Part shown: positions 9,772 to 19,635 of the stretch, piece after piece
Layout: each line of letters opens with the position of its first letter
Position numbering within the stretch: position 1 is the stretch's first letter
Assembly: GCF_025148285.1 (NCBI RefSeq)
Contig: NZ_CP102268.1
Location: 1,724,001 to 1,788,000, forward strand
Reading direction: 5' to 3'
Length of the DNA stretch: 64,000 nucleotides
Source of the DNA: Marvinbryantia formatexigens DSM 14469
GTDB taxonomy: Bacteria > Bacillota > Clostridia > Lachnospirales > Lachnospiraceae
The notes under the pieces: generated by a model
The model's database searches: none
What the model saw: the letters and a program-made list of their open reading frames with translations, nothing else
What the model was told of the DNA's origin: nothing
Made by a program: the position numbers and the translations under genes

Positions 9772-12639
9772 TCACACGCCGTGATACATCCGGTCAAATT
9801 TCCGTCCGTACTCCTCTTTGTCCAGTATCCGGACAGGCAATACACATTGTCCCCGTATCACACCGTTTACCCGCAAAATAGCGGTAACCGGTTCTGTACA
9901 TTCCGTACATTCCCCTTCTATATACAATTCAATATCTCCTAAGCTTCCGTCTGCTGTCTGCGGAAACGGATGCGCGGACAGCATAACACTTTTTTCATCT
10001 CCCGCCAGTGTATCCGGAAGGCTGATATAAAATCCTGCCACTCCATGCGTTCCCGGTTTTACACTTCCGATTTCGCAGACTGTTTTTCCTTCTGTAAAAA
10101 CTGGCTGGTAATCCCAGATATAATACTGTTTTTCTTTTGCCAGCCATCCTTTTGGTACCTCCAGCTCAACACTGACTTTTTCCCATTCCTCCGTTTCCAT
10201 ATGTGCTATCACAAAGCGCAGCAAAAAAATGCTGCATTTACCGGCAGACAGCTTTGGCATTACGATACCATACGGTCTGAAAATTATTCCCTGCTCCGCA
10301 AATGCAGCGCATTCTGTCTGTACAATCCCACTTTCTTCCGGAACGAACGCTTCTGTGTAAAACTGTTTCCTGATTGTCCTGCCTGCCGGAACCAGAATAC
10401 ATCCTCTTTGAAGCTTTCCCTCCGCCGCGGCACCAGACTGGCGTACCACAAACTTCACTGTAAAATCCACTTTATTGCAATTTTTTACAATAAAAACCGT
10501 CTGCGCTTCCTGCTCTTCATAGGTAATATCAAAGCAGAAAACACCCAGCCGCATCCCCGTCAGTTTATATGATGTGAGCAAACCCTGCGGTTTAATGGTA
10601 AGCATGCGGTTTGTCCCATCCATGCGCAGTCCGTACCACTGCTCAACGCTCTGCTGTATCCATGCTCCCTGCCCCTGGCTGCAGCGCGTGAGACAACGTT
10701 TTTTATTATATGCCCGCGGCCACCAGAAAAGTGAACCGGTCTCATCCAGACGTTCAAAGAGAATCTCCAGCGCATGCAGCATTTCCCGTCTGGTATAGCT
10801 TCCACCAAGCCGCAGTGTACAGCCAGTTGCGGAAGGGTTCATTCCAAAATGGAGCTCCCGCAGCGTCTGATATTCCGGGTCATAATTTGTGATAAACAGA
10901 GAGCGCGCAAACCGGTGCAGATTGACATACGGTCCATAATCAAATTCATATAATCCATAGAGCGGCGCCAGCACCGTCGCCGTATCTTCCCCTCCATAAT
11001 ACCAGAGTTCCTCCGGAATATAGAATCTGTCTTTATTTTCTTCCAGATTATTTCCACCGGTAATCTGCCTGCCAAACGTTCCGTCTGCTTCCATGCATTC
11101 TGCCATATCCGCCGGCATCCTCATAAGGAGCTCCTGCGCTTCCTCATCCTGTTTTCCCACAGCCTTTTGTATAGCACACCAGGATTTCAATGCATAATAA
11201 CACTGCACATTTGCCCCGTAATCATACTTTTTAAATACAATCAGGTCACTTGCATAATGACTGCTGAACAATGCCCGCTCTTTATGCTTATGCGCCAACA
11301 TTCCCCGATAAACCGCCTCCAGTCCACTCAGCACGTCCATCCTGTTCTGAAAATATGCCGAATCGCCCGTCAGCTCCAGATATTTTCCGGCAATTAAAAG
11401 CGGTGATATAAAGAAAAACATACTATGGTCGCTGTAAAGACTGAACCTCGGACGGTTGCGCTCCAGAAGATACTCCACTGCGCATGGTCCCACCTCCGGT
11501 ACCGCATACATGACACTGACCACATCCGGCTCAATATCAATTCCCCAGAGTCTGGAAAGCGAATGCGACGGTGCGCCCTGCCAGTTTGTAAGCAGTTGCC
11601 CACGCCCGTTAAAAGAAAGACAGTTAAAATTATCCAGAATAAAACGAATATGCATATCGCTGTATTTATGTCCCAGTTCTTCATTCTCCCGAATTCCGGA
11701 TTCTATCCTGCCCAGCCTGCTTTTCCAGAATGCAGACGTGACATTCATCCATTCCAGCGGCGTATGCTGATACACAATTCCCAGATTCTCATGGATTTCT
11801 TCTCTGTGCGGTGCCAGCGCAATAATTGTTGTAAACAGACGGCGCTCTCCCGCCTTCATTTCAAACGGCACATAAATCCGCGGATTTGCAGCCTCTCCCT
11901 CCGTCACCGCATCCAGTAACTGGATTGCCGCACATACCTGTGGATGCCAGAGCACTAACAGCTTCTGGTCCCATTCTGCACGGTAGGGATTCTGCGCATA
12001 ATCCTCAAACCGCTTTCCATAATGTTCAAACTGACTGACAAATTTCTGGTCAAAGGACAGGCGCAATCTTCCTCTCAATGTACAGCCTGCCATATTAACA
12101 GCTTCTACACAGAACAATACGGCAGCCGGTCCCGGCAGCGGATGAATCCGTGACTGCGACAGCGCCTCCGGCTCCAGAACCGGCGCAAAAGAAAATATCT
12201 TCATTTCCATTTCCGGATATCCCGAAGTTGTTGTCGGCAGAAAATAATCCGTGTATTCCGTAATAGCTTCCCGGTTTGCCGCCGGAAGTAAAAGACCATT
12301 TTCCAGCTCAAATTCATACTGAAGCTTTCCCAGCAGCAGAGCTGTGTCATTCTGATAATACTGCCCGATATGTCCTTTAAACTGACCGCCTATATCTTCA
12401 CCGCCAGACGGCACCGCATAAATCCTTTCATGCGGCGTACAGGCAAAATGAAGACGTCCCATTGTATCCTGTCCAAGCAGAATTCTGCCGTTCGACTGTG
12501 TAAAAAGCTGCCGTTCGCTTAAGGACCAGTCCGTTTTTTCTGAGGTATCATCATATGCGGCTTTAAAAAACGGTGAAGTATACGCCTGGCTCCAGAATTC
12601 CTCCCACGAATGATATGCTATATTTCCACGTAAATGCAT
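9772..12639 (-). CDS. Large six-hairpin-glycosidase-like protein, specificity unknown
   Basis: A 955-residue cytoplasmic protein (no signal peptide). The layout, a beta-rich N-terminal third, a helix-rich middle (about 320-700, with stretches such as PEELWYYGGEDTATVLAPLYG and GSLFWWPRAYNKK) and a beta-rich C-terminal part, resembles alpha/alpha-barrel glycoside hydrolases or phosphorylases. I cannot assign a GH family or catalytic residues. It is the last gene of the CUT1 operon and starts 59 bp after the second permease with AAGGAGG 10 nt before the ATG. The context suggests it degrades the oligosaccharide imported by this system. A non-enzymatic role cannot be excluded. Confidence 0.6.
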   Translation of the reverse strand: MHLRGNIAYHSWEEFWSQAYTSPFFKAAYDDTSEKTDWSLSERQLFTQSNGRILLGQDTMGRLHFACTPHERIYAVPSGGEDIGGQFKGHIGQYYQNDTALLLGKLQYEFELENGLLLPAANREAITEYTDYFLPTTTSGYPEMEMKIFSFAPVLEPEALSQSRIHPLPGPAAVLFCVEAVNMAGCTLRGRLRLSFDQKFVSQFEHYGKRFEDYAQNPYRAEWDQKLLVLWHPQVCAAIQLLDAVTEGEAANPRIYVPFEMKAGERRLFTTIIALAPHREEIHENLGIVYQHTPLEWMNVTSAFWKSRLGRIESGIRENEELGHKYSDMHIRFILDNFNCLSFNGRGQLLTNWQGAPSHSLSRLWGIDIEPDVVSVMYAVPEVGPCAVEYLLERNRPRFSLYSDHSMFFFISPLLIAGKYLELTGDSAYFQNRMDVLSGLEAVYRGMLAHKHKERALFSSHYASDLIVFKKYDYGANVQCYYALKSWCAIQKAVGKQDEEAQELLMRMPADMAECMEADGTFGRQITGGNNLEENKDRFYIPEELWYYGGEDTATVLAPLYGLYEFDYGPYVNLHRFARSLFITNYDPEYQTLRELHFGMNPSATGCTLRLGGSYTRREMLHALEILFERLDETGSLFWWPRAYNKKRCLTRCSQGQGAWIQQSVEQWYGLRMDGTNRMLTIKPQGLLTSYKLTGMRLGVFCFDITYEEQEAQTVFIVKNCNKVDFTVKFVVRQSGAAAEGKLQRGCILVPAGRTIRKQFYTEAFVPEESGIVQTECAAFAEQGIIFRPYGIVMPKLSAGKCSIFLLRFVIAHMETEEWEKVSVELEVPKGWLAKEKQYYIWDYQPVFTEGKTVCEIGSVKPGTHGVAGFYISLPDTLAGDEKSVMLSAHPFPQTADGSLGDIELYIEGECTECTEPVTAILRVNGVIRGQCVLPVRILDKEEYGRKFDRMYHGV

Positions 12640-12698
12640 CTATATTATTCCTCCTTTTCCCGGTACCCCATCGGATATACCCGTATACCCAATCAGCG

Positions 12699-13538
12699 TT
12701 ACCCCTTTACTCCGGTCATGGTAATTCCTTCTATCAAATATCTCTGTCCTATCATGAACACAAGTACTGCCGGTATCACAACCAGACATGCCGCCGCCAT
12801 CATAAGCTGCCATTCCGCACGGTAACTGCCGATAAAAAGCTGCAGCCCCAGCGCAACTGTATACTTGTCGTCACTGTTTAAATAAATTAAAGGTCCCAGA
12901 AAGTCATTCCAGGTATTCATAAACGCAAACATCCCCACCACCACAAGCGCCGGTTTTGTAAGCGGCAGCATAATCCTGCTGTAAATCTGAAAATGTGTGG
13001 CTCCGTCTATATAAGCCGCTTCGTCCATATCCCTTGGAATCGACAGAAAAAACTGACGCAGAAGAAAAATATAAAACGCACCTCCTCCAAGCCATGCCGG
13101 AATAATCAGTGGCAGCAGACTGTTTGTGATTCCGATTCTACGGAACATCAGGAAGGTAGGAATAATCGTCACCGCCGTCGGAAGCATCATACTCCCCATA
13201 ATACAGGCAAAAACAATATTTCTGCCCGCCCAGTCAATCCGCGACAGTCCGTAGGCGCACAGAGAACTGGTTAGTACCGCGCCTGTGACTACAAAAAATA
13301 CCAGCTTCAGAGAATTAGCGTAATATGTAAGAAACGGCAGCGTCGTAAATACTTCTTTATAATTCTGCCACTGAATTTTCTCCGGCAGCCAGTGAATCGG
13401 CACCATAAAAATTTCTACATTCGTCATCAGCGAGCTACGTATCATCCAGAAAAGCGGCATCAGACACAGAACACTTCCTGCCAGAAGCAGCACATAAATA
13501 ATTACCTTCTGAATTTTCTTTTTCGTTTTTGCCGTCAC
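12699..13538 (-). CDS. Carbohydrate ABC transporter permease, MalG-like (CUT1)
   Basis: Integral membrane permease of 279 residues with about six helices. The EAA loop is AAYIDGATHFQIYSRIMLPLTKP near the middle, typical of MalG-type proteins, and the protein ends IEGITMTGVKG, a very common CUT1 C-terminus. The start is a GTG at 13538 with GGAGG 9 nt upstream, inside the end of the preceding permease gene. It pairs with the 13541-14446 permease and the binding protein at 14548-15912. No ATPase gene is present here, so a shared MsmK-type ATPase elsewhere is expected. Confidence 0.92.
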   Translation of the reverse strand: MTAKTKKKIQKVIIYVLLLAGSVLCLMPLFWMIRSSLMTNVEIFMVPIHWLPEKIQWQNYKEVFTTLPFLTYYANSLKLVFFVVTGAVLTSSLCAYGLSRIDWAGRNIVFACIMGSMMLPTAVTIIPTFLMFRRIGITNSLLPLIIPAWLGGGAFYIFLLRQFFLSIPRDMDEAAYIDGATHFQIYSRIMLPLTKPALVVVGMFAFMNTWNDFLGPLIYLNSDDKYTVALGLQLFIGSYRAEWQLMMAAACLVVIPAVLVFMIGQRYLIEGITMTGVKG

Positions 13539-13540
13539 AA

Positions 13541-14446
13541 TTATTCACCTCCGTAATAGACCCATTTTTTCTGCAGCCAGAACATAATGACCGTCAGAGC
13601 CATAATAATTACAAACAATACCCAGGCAATCGCGCAGGCGCTTCCCATCCGCATAAACTGGAACGCCTCACGATATAAATAATATACATAAAACAAGCTG
13701 GCATTATTTGGTCCGCCCTGCGTAATTACATATGCCTGCGTAAAAATCTGAAACCCATTGATAATACCCATAACCAGATTATAGAAAATGGTCGGCGTCA
13801 TCATTGGAATAATTACGTGAAAAAGCTTCGCAAGCCCTCCGCCGCCGTCTATTTCCACCGCCTCTGTAAGCTGACGCGGAACATCCTGGATTCCGGCAAG
13901 GAAGATAACCATCGTCGACCCGATTGTCCAGAGGTTTGTAAATACCAGTGTCGGAATCACCGTGGTTTCACTGGAAAGCCACTGGCAGGTCGGCAGACCG
14001 ACAGCTTTCAGCAGCATATTGGCGAGTCCAAAATCTGAATTAAAAATCCACAGCCAGACTGCCGACATCCCAACAACCGGCACAATCGACGGCAGATAAA
14101 AAATTGTCCGGAATATGCCCTTTCCTTTCACCTCAGAATTGAGCAGCATAGCAACTAAAAAGGCGGTAATCAGAGAGGAGGGAACGGACAGTGCCACATA
14201 TACTACCGTCACAAATAACGATTTATAAAAATACGGATCCGCTCCACTAAACATGTTTTTATAATTGTCAAGACCCACAAAATTACATTTTGAGATTACA
14301 TTATAATCTGTAAAACTATAAAAAAAGCTGGTGCACATTGGTAAAAAGGCAAAAAAAAGAAACCCAAGGATGCAGGGCAGGCAGAACAGTAGTCCCCACC
14401 TGTTCTCTCTCTTTCTTCTTTTCCTGCTTAATGCTGTATATTTCAC
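13541..14446 (-). CDS. Carbohydrate ABC transporter permease, MalF-like (CUT1)
   Basis: Membrane permease of 301 residues. It has a basic head (RKRRKRENRWG), about six helices and the EAA loop (AVEIDGGGGLAKLFHVIIPMMTP). The start is taken as the GTG at 14446: AAGGAGG sits 7 nt upstream, whereas the longer frame from an ATG at 14545 would add 33 hydrophilic residues translated from a hairpin region and has no ribosome site. It lies between the binding-protein gene (101 bp gap with a strong hairpin) and the MalG-like gene (2 bp gap). Confidence 0.92.
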   Translation of the reverse strand: MKYTALSRKRRKRENRWGLLFCLPCILGFLFFAFLPMCTSFFYSFTDYNVISKCNFVGLDNYKNMFSGADPYFYKSLFVTVVYVALSVPSSLITAFLVAMLLNSEVKGKGIFRTIFYLPSIVPVVGMSAVWLWIFNSDFGLANMLLKAVGLPTCQWLSSETTVIPTLVFTNLWTIGSTMVIFLAGIQDVPRQLTEAVEIDGGGGLAKLFHVIIPMMTPTIFYNLVMGIINGFQIFTQAYVITQGGPNNASLFYVYYLYREAFQFMRMGSACAIAWVLFVIIMALTVIMFWLQKKWVYYGGE

Positions 14447-14501
14447 TTTGCTGCCTCCTTCCGCCCGGTCTGAATCCATCCGGAGCTTTTTCTTTATATG
14501 T

Positions 14502-14532
14502 GCTTCCCCGGAAATCTTTCTTCCGGGGAAGC
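14502..14532 (-). other. Stem-loop between binding-protein and permease genes
   Basis: Perfect 12-bp arms GCTTCCCCGGAA (14502-14513) and TTCCGGGGAAGC (14521-14532) with a 7-nt loop, directly after the binding-protein stop at 14548. No T-run follows on the operon strand, so it probably protects the upstream mRNA or causes partial attenuation, raising binding protein over permease. Confidence 0.7.
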
Positions 14533-14547
14533 AGTTCTTTGTCATTC

Positions 14548-15912
14548 CTAAGACCGTTCACCGTTGTAGGTTCCTTCTACGAGCGCATCTACATTACCTT
14601 TAATTGCGTTCATTGCATCCTGCGCCGTTTTGCTGCCGGAAAGCACCTCATCCATAGCCGCGCTTACTAATGTATCTATCTCGTTGAAGTTTTTAACATT
14701 AATCTCTGTCGCCACCGTCAGATTATTGATAACCGCATCCACACAAGCCTCCTGGAAACCCTCCGGTCTTGCCGGGAATTCCTCCGATGCCCAGAATTCC
14801 AGCTTTTCCGGGTCATCATAATATTCCTTCTGCACCGGCAGCCAGATAGTGCGGAACATCTCCGTAATTTCTTCTGAAGATTCCGGGTCAGTAATCCACT
14901 TATAAAGCTTTATAGTCGCATCCAGATGTTCTGTTGATTTAAAAATAATCAGAGAACCTCCATCCAGATACGTTGTATAATTTTCATTAATTGGCAGCAC
15001 TCCTACACCCCAGTTGCAGCCTGCTTCTGCAAGGTCAAGATGGTTCCAGCTTCCGTCCAGGTACATCGCCGCCTGCCCGGAAGCAATCGCCGATGCCGCG
15101 GAGGGCATGGAGTTTGAAGCGATAGAGGTCGGCGCTACATGATAAACATTAATCAAATCCGCAAAATTCTGAAGCACCTCAGACGCCGTATCTTCCGTAA
15201 GCCCGAATTCCGTTCCGTCCTCACTTAAATAACCGCCGCCGTTGGAATATACAAATGACATATAGGTGTTCCAGCTCGGTGCAAACATCACCCCGTACTG
15301 GACAATATTATTAGAATCAAACTCCGGGTCAGACGCATTCCTTCCCTCACTGTCCAGCGTAAGCTTCTGCGCATTTTCCACAAATTCATCCCATGACCAT
15401 GCCTCCTCTGTCGTTGTCGGCACCTCAATACCGGCTTCTGCCAGCAGGTCTGCATTGTACATCAGAGACGGGCACACATTTGCCATAATCGGTCCTGCAG
15501 ATTCTGTTTCCGACCATTTCCACCAGCAGGTATCCAGATAATTGTCCGGATTTAAGTCCGGATCCTCTCCCGCCAGATCATAGAAATTGTAAATCAGTCC
15601 TTCTTCACCAAACTGGCATTTCCAGGAAGCCGAGTAGCTGATATCCGGCGTTTCCCCTGCTGCAATCATCGAATTAATCTTGGTCAGGAAGTCATCGCTT
15701 GGAATATGAATAGCATTTACTGTAATTTCCGGATACGCTTCCTGGAATGTCTCCAGAGACGCCTCGATAGCCGCCTGTTCCGCACCGCTTCCCCAATATG
15801 TAAATGTGATAGTGCAGGGTTCCGTCCCCTCTTCTGCGCCGGCAGTCACCGCGCCCGCTCCAAACATAATTGTACCAATAAGCAGCGCCGCAAGCATTTT
15901 TCCATTTTTCAT
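14548..15912 (-). CDS. Carbohydrate ABC transporter substrate-binding protein (family 1)
   Basis: Extracellular sugar-binding protein of 454 residues that feeds the two CUT1 permeases downstream. A Sec signal peptide ends VTAGAEEG; there is no lipobox cysteine, unusual for a Gram-positive binding protein. Family-1 features: TFTYWGSGAEQAAIEASLETFQEAYPEITV at the start of the mature part, the ASGQAAMYLDGSW segment in the middle, and SAMDEVLSGSKTAQDAMNAI near the end. The ribosome site is GAGAGGGC. The sugar cannot be read from sequence; the linked YesM/YesN pair and glycosidase-like protein suggest a plant or host oligosaccharide. Confidence 0.93.
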   Translation of the reverse strand: MKNGKMLAALLIGTIMFGAGAVTAGAEEGTEPCTITFTYWGSGAEQAAIEASLETFQEAYPEITVNAIHIPSDDFLTKINSMIAAGETPDISYSASWKCQFGEEGLIYNFYDLAGEDPDLNPDNYLDTCWWKWSETESAGPIMANVCPSLMYNADLLAEAGIEVPTTTEEAWSWDEFVENAQKLTLDSEGRNASDPEFDSNNIVQYGVMFAPSWNTYMSFVYSNGGGYLSEDGTEFGLTEDTASEVLQNFADLINVYHVAPTSIASNSMPSAASAIASGQAAMYLDGSWNHLDLAEAGCNWGVGVLPINENYTTYLDGGSLIIFKSTEHLDATIKLYKWITDPESSEEITEMFRTIWLPVQKEYYDDPEKLEFWASEEFPARPEGFQEACVDAVINNLTVATEINVKNFNEIDTLVSAAMDEVLSGSKTAQDAMNAIKGNVDALVEGTYNGERS

Positions 15913-15941
15913 AAAAAGCCCTCTCTTTCTTATTGTGTCTG

Positions 15942-15981
15942 AAATTTTTCTAAAAATTTACCGTCCGGGAAAAGCTTTTCC
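15942..15981 (-). promoter_or_regulatory. Two palindromes upstream of the sugar-binding-protein gene
   Basis: An 18-bp near-palindrome AAATTTTTCTAAAAATTT (15942-15959) and a perfect 14-bp palindrome GGAAAAGCTTTTCC (15968-15981) lie 30-70 bp upstream of the start codon. They are candidate operator sites for the neighbouring AraC-type regulator or a global regulator; I see no convincing -35/-10 pair. Confidence 0.45.
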
Positions 15982-16042
15982 ATGCACCTATCATAAAAAA
16001 TTTTCGCTCCGGATTCTACCGCACAAATTTTGGAAAACAGCA

Positions 16043-17848
16043 CTATTTCGGTATTCTAATCATCACGCAGGTGCCTTCGCCAATCTGTGAATGATATTCC
16101 ACACCATATTCCTGTCCATATAAAATACGAATACGCTGATTTACATTTGCAATTCCAATGGAATCCGGATTACCGTTCATAATATCCTGTATTTTTTCCG
16201 CTGTCATTCCACATCCGTTGTCTTCCACATAAAAAACAACTGTATTTTCTTCCTGCTCCGCATGAATTTCCAGAAGCCCCTTTTCCTGCATTTCTTTAAA
16301 GCCATGTACAATAACATTCTCAACAAACGGCTGCAAGAACAGCTTCGGTACCTTCAGTTCCATCAGCTCCTGCGGGATATCCAGAATCACATCAAATTTA
16401 TCTGCAAAACGTATCTGCATAATATAAAGATAACGTTTCAGCCAGGCAATATCATTTCCGAGTAGCTCGTATAATCCCTCATGATGGCTGGTATAGTGCA
16501 GCATCCGCGAAAGATTTACCAGCATCTGGCTGGTTGCCTCCAGATTGCCCTCAAGACAGGTCCAGTTAATGATATTGAGCGTATTATAAATAAAATGCGG
16601 ATTCAACTGGGCATTCAGCGCTTTTACCTCCGTATCCTTCTGTATTAGTTTGACCTCGTAATTCTCATGTATCAGATTTCCAATATCGTTACTCATCTTC
16701 TCCAGTTTCTGATAAAAAAAAGCAAATTCATCAGAATCCTCGTATTCTATTTTCTGTGAAAACTCTCCCTGCCCGATTCGGTCAATCGTCCCAATCACCC
16801 GGTAAAACTGTTTATTTACCACAGAAGATGCAAACCAGGCAATAAACGCAGATACCAGCATCATCACTGCAAAAGCAACTGCCAGATAACGGATATACCG
16901 GCTTTGCAGACTGCCGATAAGACTGGAAACCGGAATTTTCATCACCACAAGCCAATCTGTAATTTTGCTGCGGCTGTAGCTGAGCAGATATTTTTCTCCG
17001 TTTTCCCTAATAAAAAAGCCGTCGAAGTCGCTTTCCTCCTCCAGCCCGTCGAGCCAGTCGGCTTGATAGCTTCCGCTCGCCGGATAATTCTCATCTGTGC
17101 TATACACAACCGCTCCCTTCGCGTCCAGCACATAGTACTGCGTATCCTTCAGGCTGTCGTTTGTACCATAACTTACGAGAACCTCTTCCATATAATCTGG
17201 TTTGAAATTAATCACCAGCACAGGATTTTCTGTATAATCACTAAGCCGCTTCACCTTGCCACTGCTGACATCACTGAGGTTCATCAGCCTTGCTACACTG
17301 AACAGCTTGCCATATGGAATCTGCTCATCCCTCAGATTCGTAATTCCATACATTTGCGTATAGCTGTAGGTTGGAAACCATACACATCTTCCCCCGGCTT
17401 CGTATGTCTTTTTCGCAATCTCACTATCCATAAAGGACGGATAATAGTTTTCTGTATCGCTCCCGAAACGATAATAAGATGTGAGCAGATGCGCAGAATA
17501 AATATCGCTGTACCACGGAATATAATCCCGCAAAATTGCCGCAATATCCTGGCTGGCACGCAGCAGCTCCAGCGAATCAGAGGAATCCAGATTAAGAAAG
17601 ATATCATAAAGCCTCGTTTCCAGATTCAGTTTTTCTGTCGCCTCCTTCAGGACCTCCAGCTTGCTGTCCAGAATTGCACAGGTTTTCTGCACATTTTCTT
17701 CAAAACTGTACAGTGCCTGACTTTCGATTGTATTTTCTGTATTTTTGTAGGTAAAAATGGTAATGGTTCCCAGAATCAGCCCGGTCATCAGAAGCATTGC
17801 CAGCAGCATTCTGGTGCGGATTTTCATTTTTCTTATTCTTTTCATCAT
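16043..17848 (-). CDS. YesM-type sensor histidine kinase
   Basis: Membrane sensor kinase of 601 residues. It has a first membrane helix near 15-35, an extracellular sensor region of about 250 residues, a second helix near 290-310, a HAMP linker, then the His_kinase box LNAQLNPHFIYNTLNIINW with the phosphorylated histidine, and an ATPase domain with VENVIVHGFK (N box), VEDNGCGMT (G1) and GIGIANVNQRIRILYG. This is the YesM class that senses extracellular saccharides. It is cotranscribed with the response regulator upstream (7 bp gap) and is followed 130 bp later by the binding-protein gene that it probably controls. Confidence 0.93.
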   Translation of the reverse strand: MMKRIRKMKIRTRMLLAMLLMTGLILGTITIFTYKNTENTIESQALYSFEENVQKTCAILDSKLEVLKEATEKLNLETRLYDIFLNLDSSDSLELLRASQDIAAILRDYIPWYSDIYSAHLLTSYYRFGSDTENYYPSFMDSEIAKKTYEAGGRCVWFPTYSYTQMYGITNLRDEQIPYGKLFSVARLMNLSDVSSGKVKRLSDYTENPVLVINFKPDYMEEVLVSYGTNDSLKDTQYYVLDAKGAVVYSTDENYPASGSYQADWLDGLEEESDFDGFFIRENGEKYLLSYSRSKITDWLVVMKIPVSSLIGSLQSRYIRYLAVAFAVMMLVSAFIAWFASSVVNKQFYRVIGTIDRIGQGEFSQKIEYEDSDEFAFFYQKLEKMSNDIGNLIHENYEVKLIQKDTEVKALNAQLNPHFIYNTLNIINWTCLEGNLEATSQMLVNLSRMLHYTSHHEGLYELLGNDIAWLKRYLYIMQIRFADKFDVILDIPQELMELKVPKLFLQPFVENVIVHGFKEMQEKGLLEIHAEQEENTVVFYVEDNGCGMTAEKIQDIMNGNPDSIGIANVNQRIRILYGQEYGVEYHSQIGEGTCVMIRIPK

Positions 17849-17855
17849 CTGCCCT

Positions 17856-19412
17856 CTAATCCTGCGCGCTTAATTTGCGGTATTCTTCCGGCGTATATCC
17901 ATAAAACTTTTTAAAGGCCCGTATAAAGTAATTTGCATCCCGGTATCCGGTCTTACTTGCAATTTCTTTAATTTTCCAGTCAGTAGAAATGAGAAATTCC
18001 TTTGCTTTTTGCATACGCAGCTCCGTCATATAACCGGAAAAGCTTTTTCCAAAGTAATTCTTAAAAACCGTACTGAAATAAGATGCATTAAAGTAATATT
18101 TTTCTGCAATCATTTCCATTGTAATTTCGTCCATATAATGCTTTTCCAGATATTCCCGGCAATGCTCCAGTACATCAACACCCCTGATCTCCTTCTGAAA
18201 ATTAATGTTTTTTCCGATTTCCAAAAGAAAACCGTACACAAAACGCAGCAGCCGTTCCAGTGTCTGCGACTGATAAATCCGCATCAGAGATTCGTCTGTT
18301 TTTTGTTTCATTTCCTCACTCATCATCGAATCCAACGCTTTTACAATCTGAAAAAGCAGCAGCATCACCGCCCGGCACAACTTTCCAGGCTCCGGCAGCT
18401 TATCCTCCATATTCTTTACAACAGCAGATTTCAGCATCTGAAAAGCTGATATAATATCGTTTTGTTTTATCTTTTCCAGCATTGGATTCAACAAATCCGC
18501 TATTTCTTCAATTTCTCCATCCAGACGCCCTCCCAGCAAATCAAAATCACAGTAATCTCCCAGACTATAAAAACGATACTTCCAGACCGTCAGCGCTTCT
18601 TCGTATGCCTTCTGCATTTGTTTATACATGTTTTCCTGCACGCTGCTGACATAAAATGCAAAGCCGCATCCTGGAAGCGTCTTCTGTAAAGCCCGCCTCA
18701 TCGTTTCAAACCAGAAATGATTTTCCTTCTGCGCGCTTAATACCAGAATTGCATATAGATTTTTTTCTCCCGCAGAGAACGAATAGGATGACGCTGATTT
18801 TATATAACTCTTTACCGCCATCCGGAATTCCTGCGCATCAAACCCGCCCTCTCCGGCACTGATTTCACATAGCATCAGATAGCCCGGCTGCTCTATCGGA
18901 AAAATCTCCCGTATTTTCTCCCTCTTCTCAAACTCTGCATTCCGCACAAACTGCTGCATCAGATATTCCATATAAACGCTTTCTGTCTCCCGCAACTGGC
19001 TTTTCATAGTTTCCTGATTCTGATTTCTATTTCTTCGTTCCGTAATCTCTCCCTTCACCTTATCAAGACATTTTTTCACTTCGCCGATATCTACCGGCTT
19101 CAGCAGATAATCGGAAACGCCATATTTAATCGCATCCTTCGCATACTGAAATTCCCCATATCCAGAAAGAATAATGACCGCTGTATCCGGAAATTCCCCG
19201 CGAATCCGCCATACCAGCTCCATTCCATCCATTCCCGGCATACGGATATCCGTAATTACAATCTCGCACTCCAGCAGACTCATAATTTCCAGTGCCTGTT
19301 CTGCACTGTCCGCTTCCAGAAGCATGTCCTCCGGATACATAGTATACAAAAGCCGGATAAGCCCGCTCCGGTGTTTTTTCTCATCGTCCACAATTAATAT
19401 TCTGAACATCAC
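17856..19412 (-). CDS. YesN-type AraC-family response regulator
   Basis: Cytoplasmic regulator of 518 residues: N-terminal receiver domain (ILIVDDEKKHRSG; acceptor aspartate in VITDIRMPGMDG; conserved lysine in LLKPVD), a long central region, and a C-terminal pair of AraC helix-turn-helix motifs (YFNASYFSTVFKNYFGKSF and EIASKTGYRDANYFIRAFKKFYGYTPEEYRK). It is the first gene of the sugar locus and forms an operon with the YesM kinase. It probably activates the CUT1 operon downstream. The intergenic DNA upstream (19413-19635) mainly holds the terminator of the neighbouring gene. Confidence 0.93.
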   Translation of the reverse strand: MMFRILIVDDEKKHRSGLIRLLYTMYPEDMLLEADSAEQALEIMSLLECEIVITDIRMPGMDGMELVWRIRGEFPDTAVIILSGYGEFQYAKDAIKYGVSDYLLKPVDIGEVKKCLDKVKGEITERRNRNQNQETMKSQLRETESVYMEYLMQQFVRNAEFEKREKIREIFPIEQPGYLMLCEISAGEGGFDAQEFRMAVKSYIKSASSYSFSAGEKNLYAILVLSAQKENHFWFETMRRALQKTLPGCGFAFYVSSVQENMYKQMQKAYEEALTVWKYRFYSLGDYCDFDLLGGRLDGEIEEIADLLNPMLEKIKQNDIISAFQMLKSAVVKNMEDKLPEPGKLCRAVMLLLFQIVKALDSMMSEEMKQKTDESLMRIYQSQTLERLLRFVYGFLLEIGKNINFQKEIRGVDVLEHCREYLEKHYMDEITMEMIAEKYYFNASYFSTVFKNYFGKSFSGYMTELRMQKAKEFLISTDWKIKEIASKTGYRDANYFIRAFKKFYGYTPEEYRKLSAQD

Positions 19413-19566
19413 TTTTGCCTCCTGCTGCTATTTTTCCTTATCCATACTTTCCCCTTATATATCAAATATAACCGAAATAAAACCGCGCGGAAACAGGATT
19501 ATTTTTTTATTTCTGGATTATAACCAGTATTTCTGTTATACAAAAAATGCCGCGGAAAACCTTGCT

Positions 19567-19600
19567 ATAAAAAAACTGACAGCCTTTCCATAGCTGCCAG
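19567..19600 (-). terminator. Terminator after the AAA_9-type ATPase gene
   Basis: On the minus strand CTGGCAGC (19600-19593) pairs with GCTGTCAG (19583-19576), one G-T wobble, then seven T residues follow (19575-19569). It lies about 35 bp after the stop at 19636 and separates that gene from the YesN gene. Confidence 0.85.
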
Positions 19601-19635
19601 CATAGCTTTTTTTCATAATCTATTGCGTAGTACTT

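Noticed and set aside
9657-9845. 62-codon minus-strand frame overlapping the end of the glycosidase-like gene
   Set aside because: No ribosome site and overlaps a real gene out of frame; the tail could be a gene fragment but similarity is not evident.
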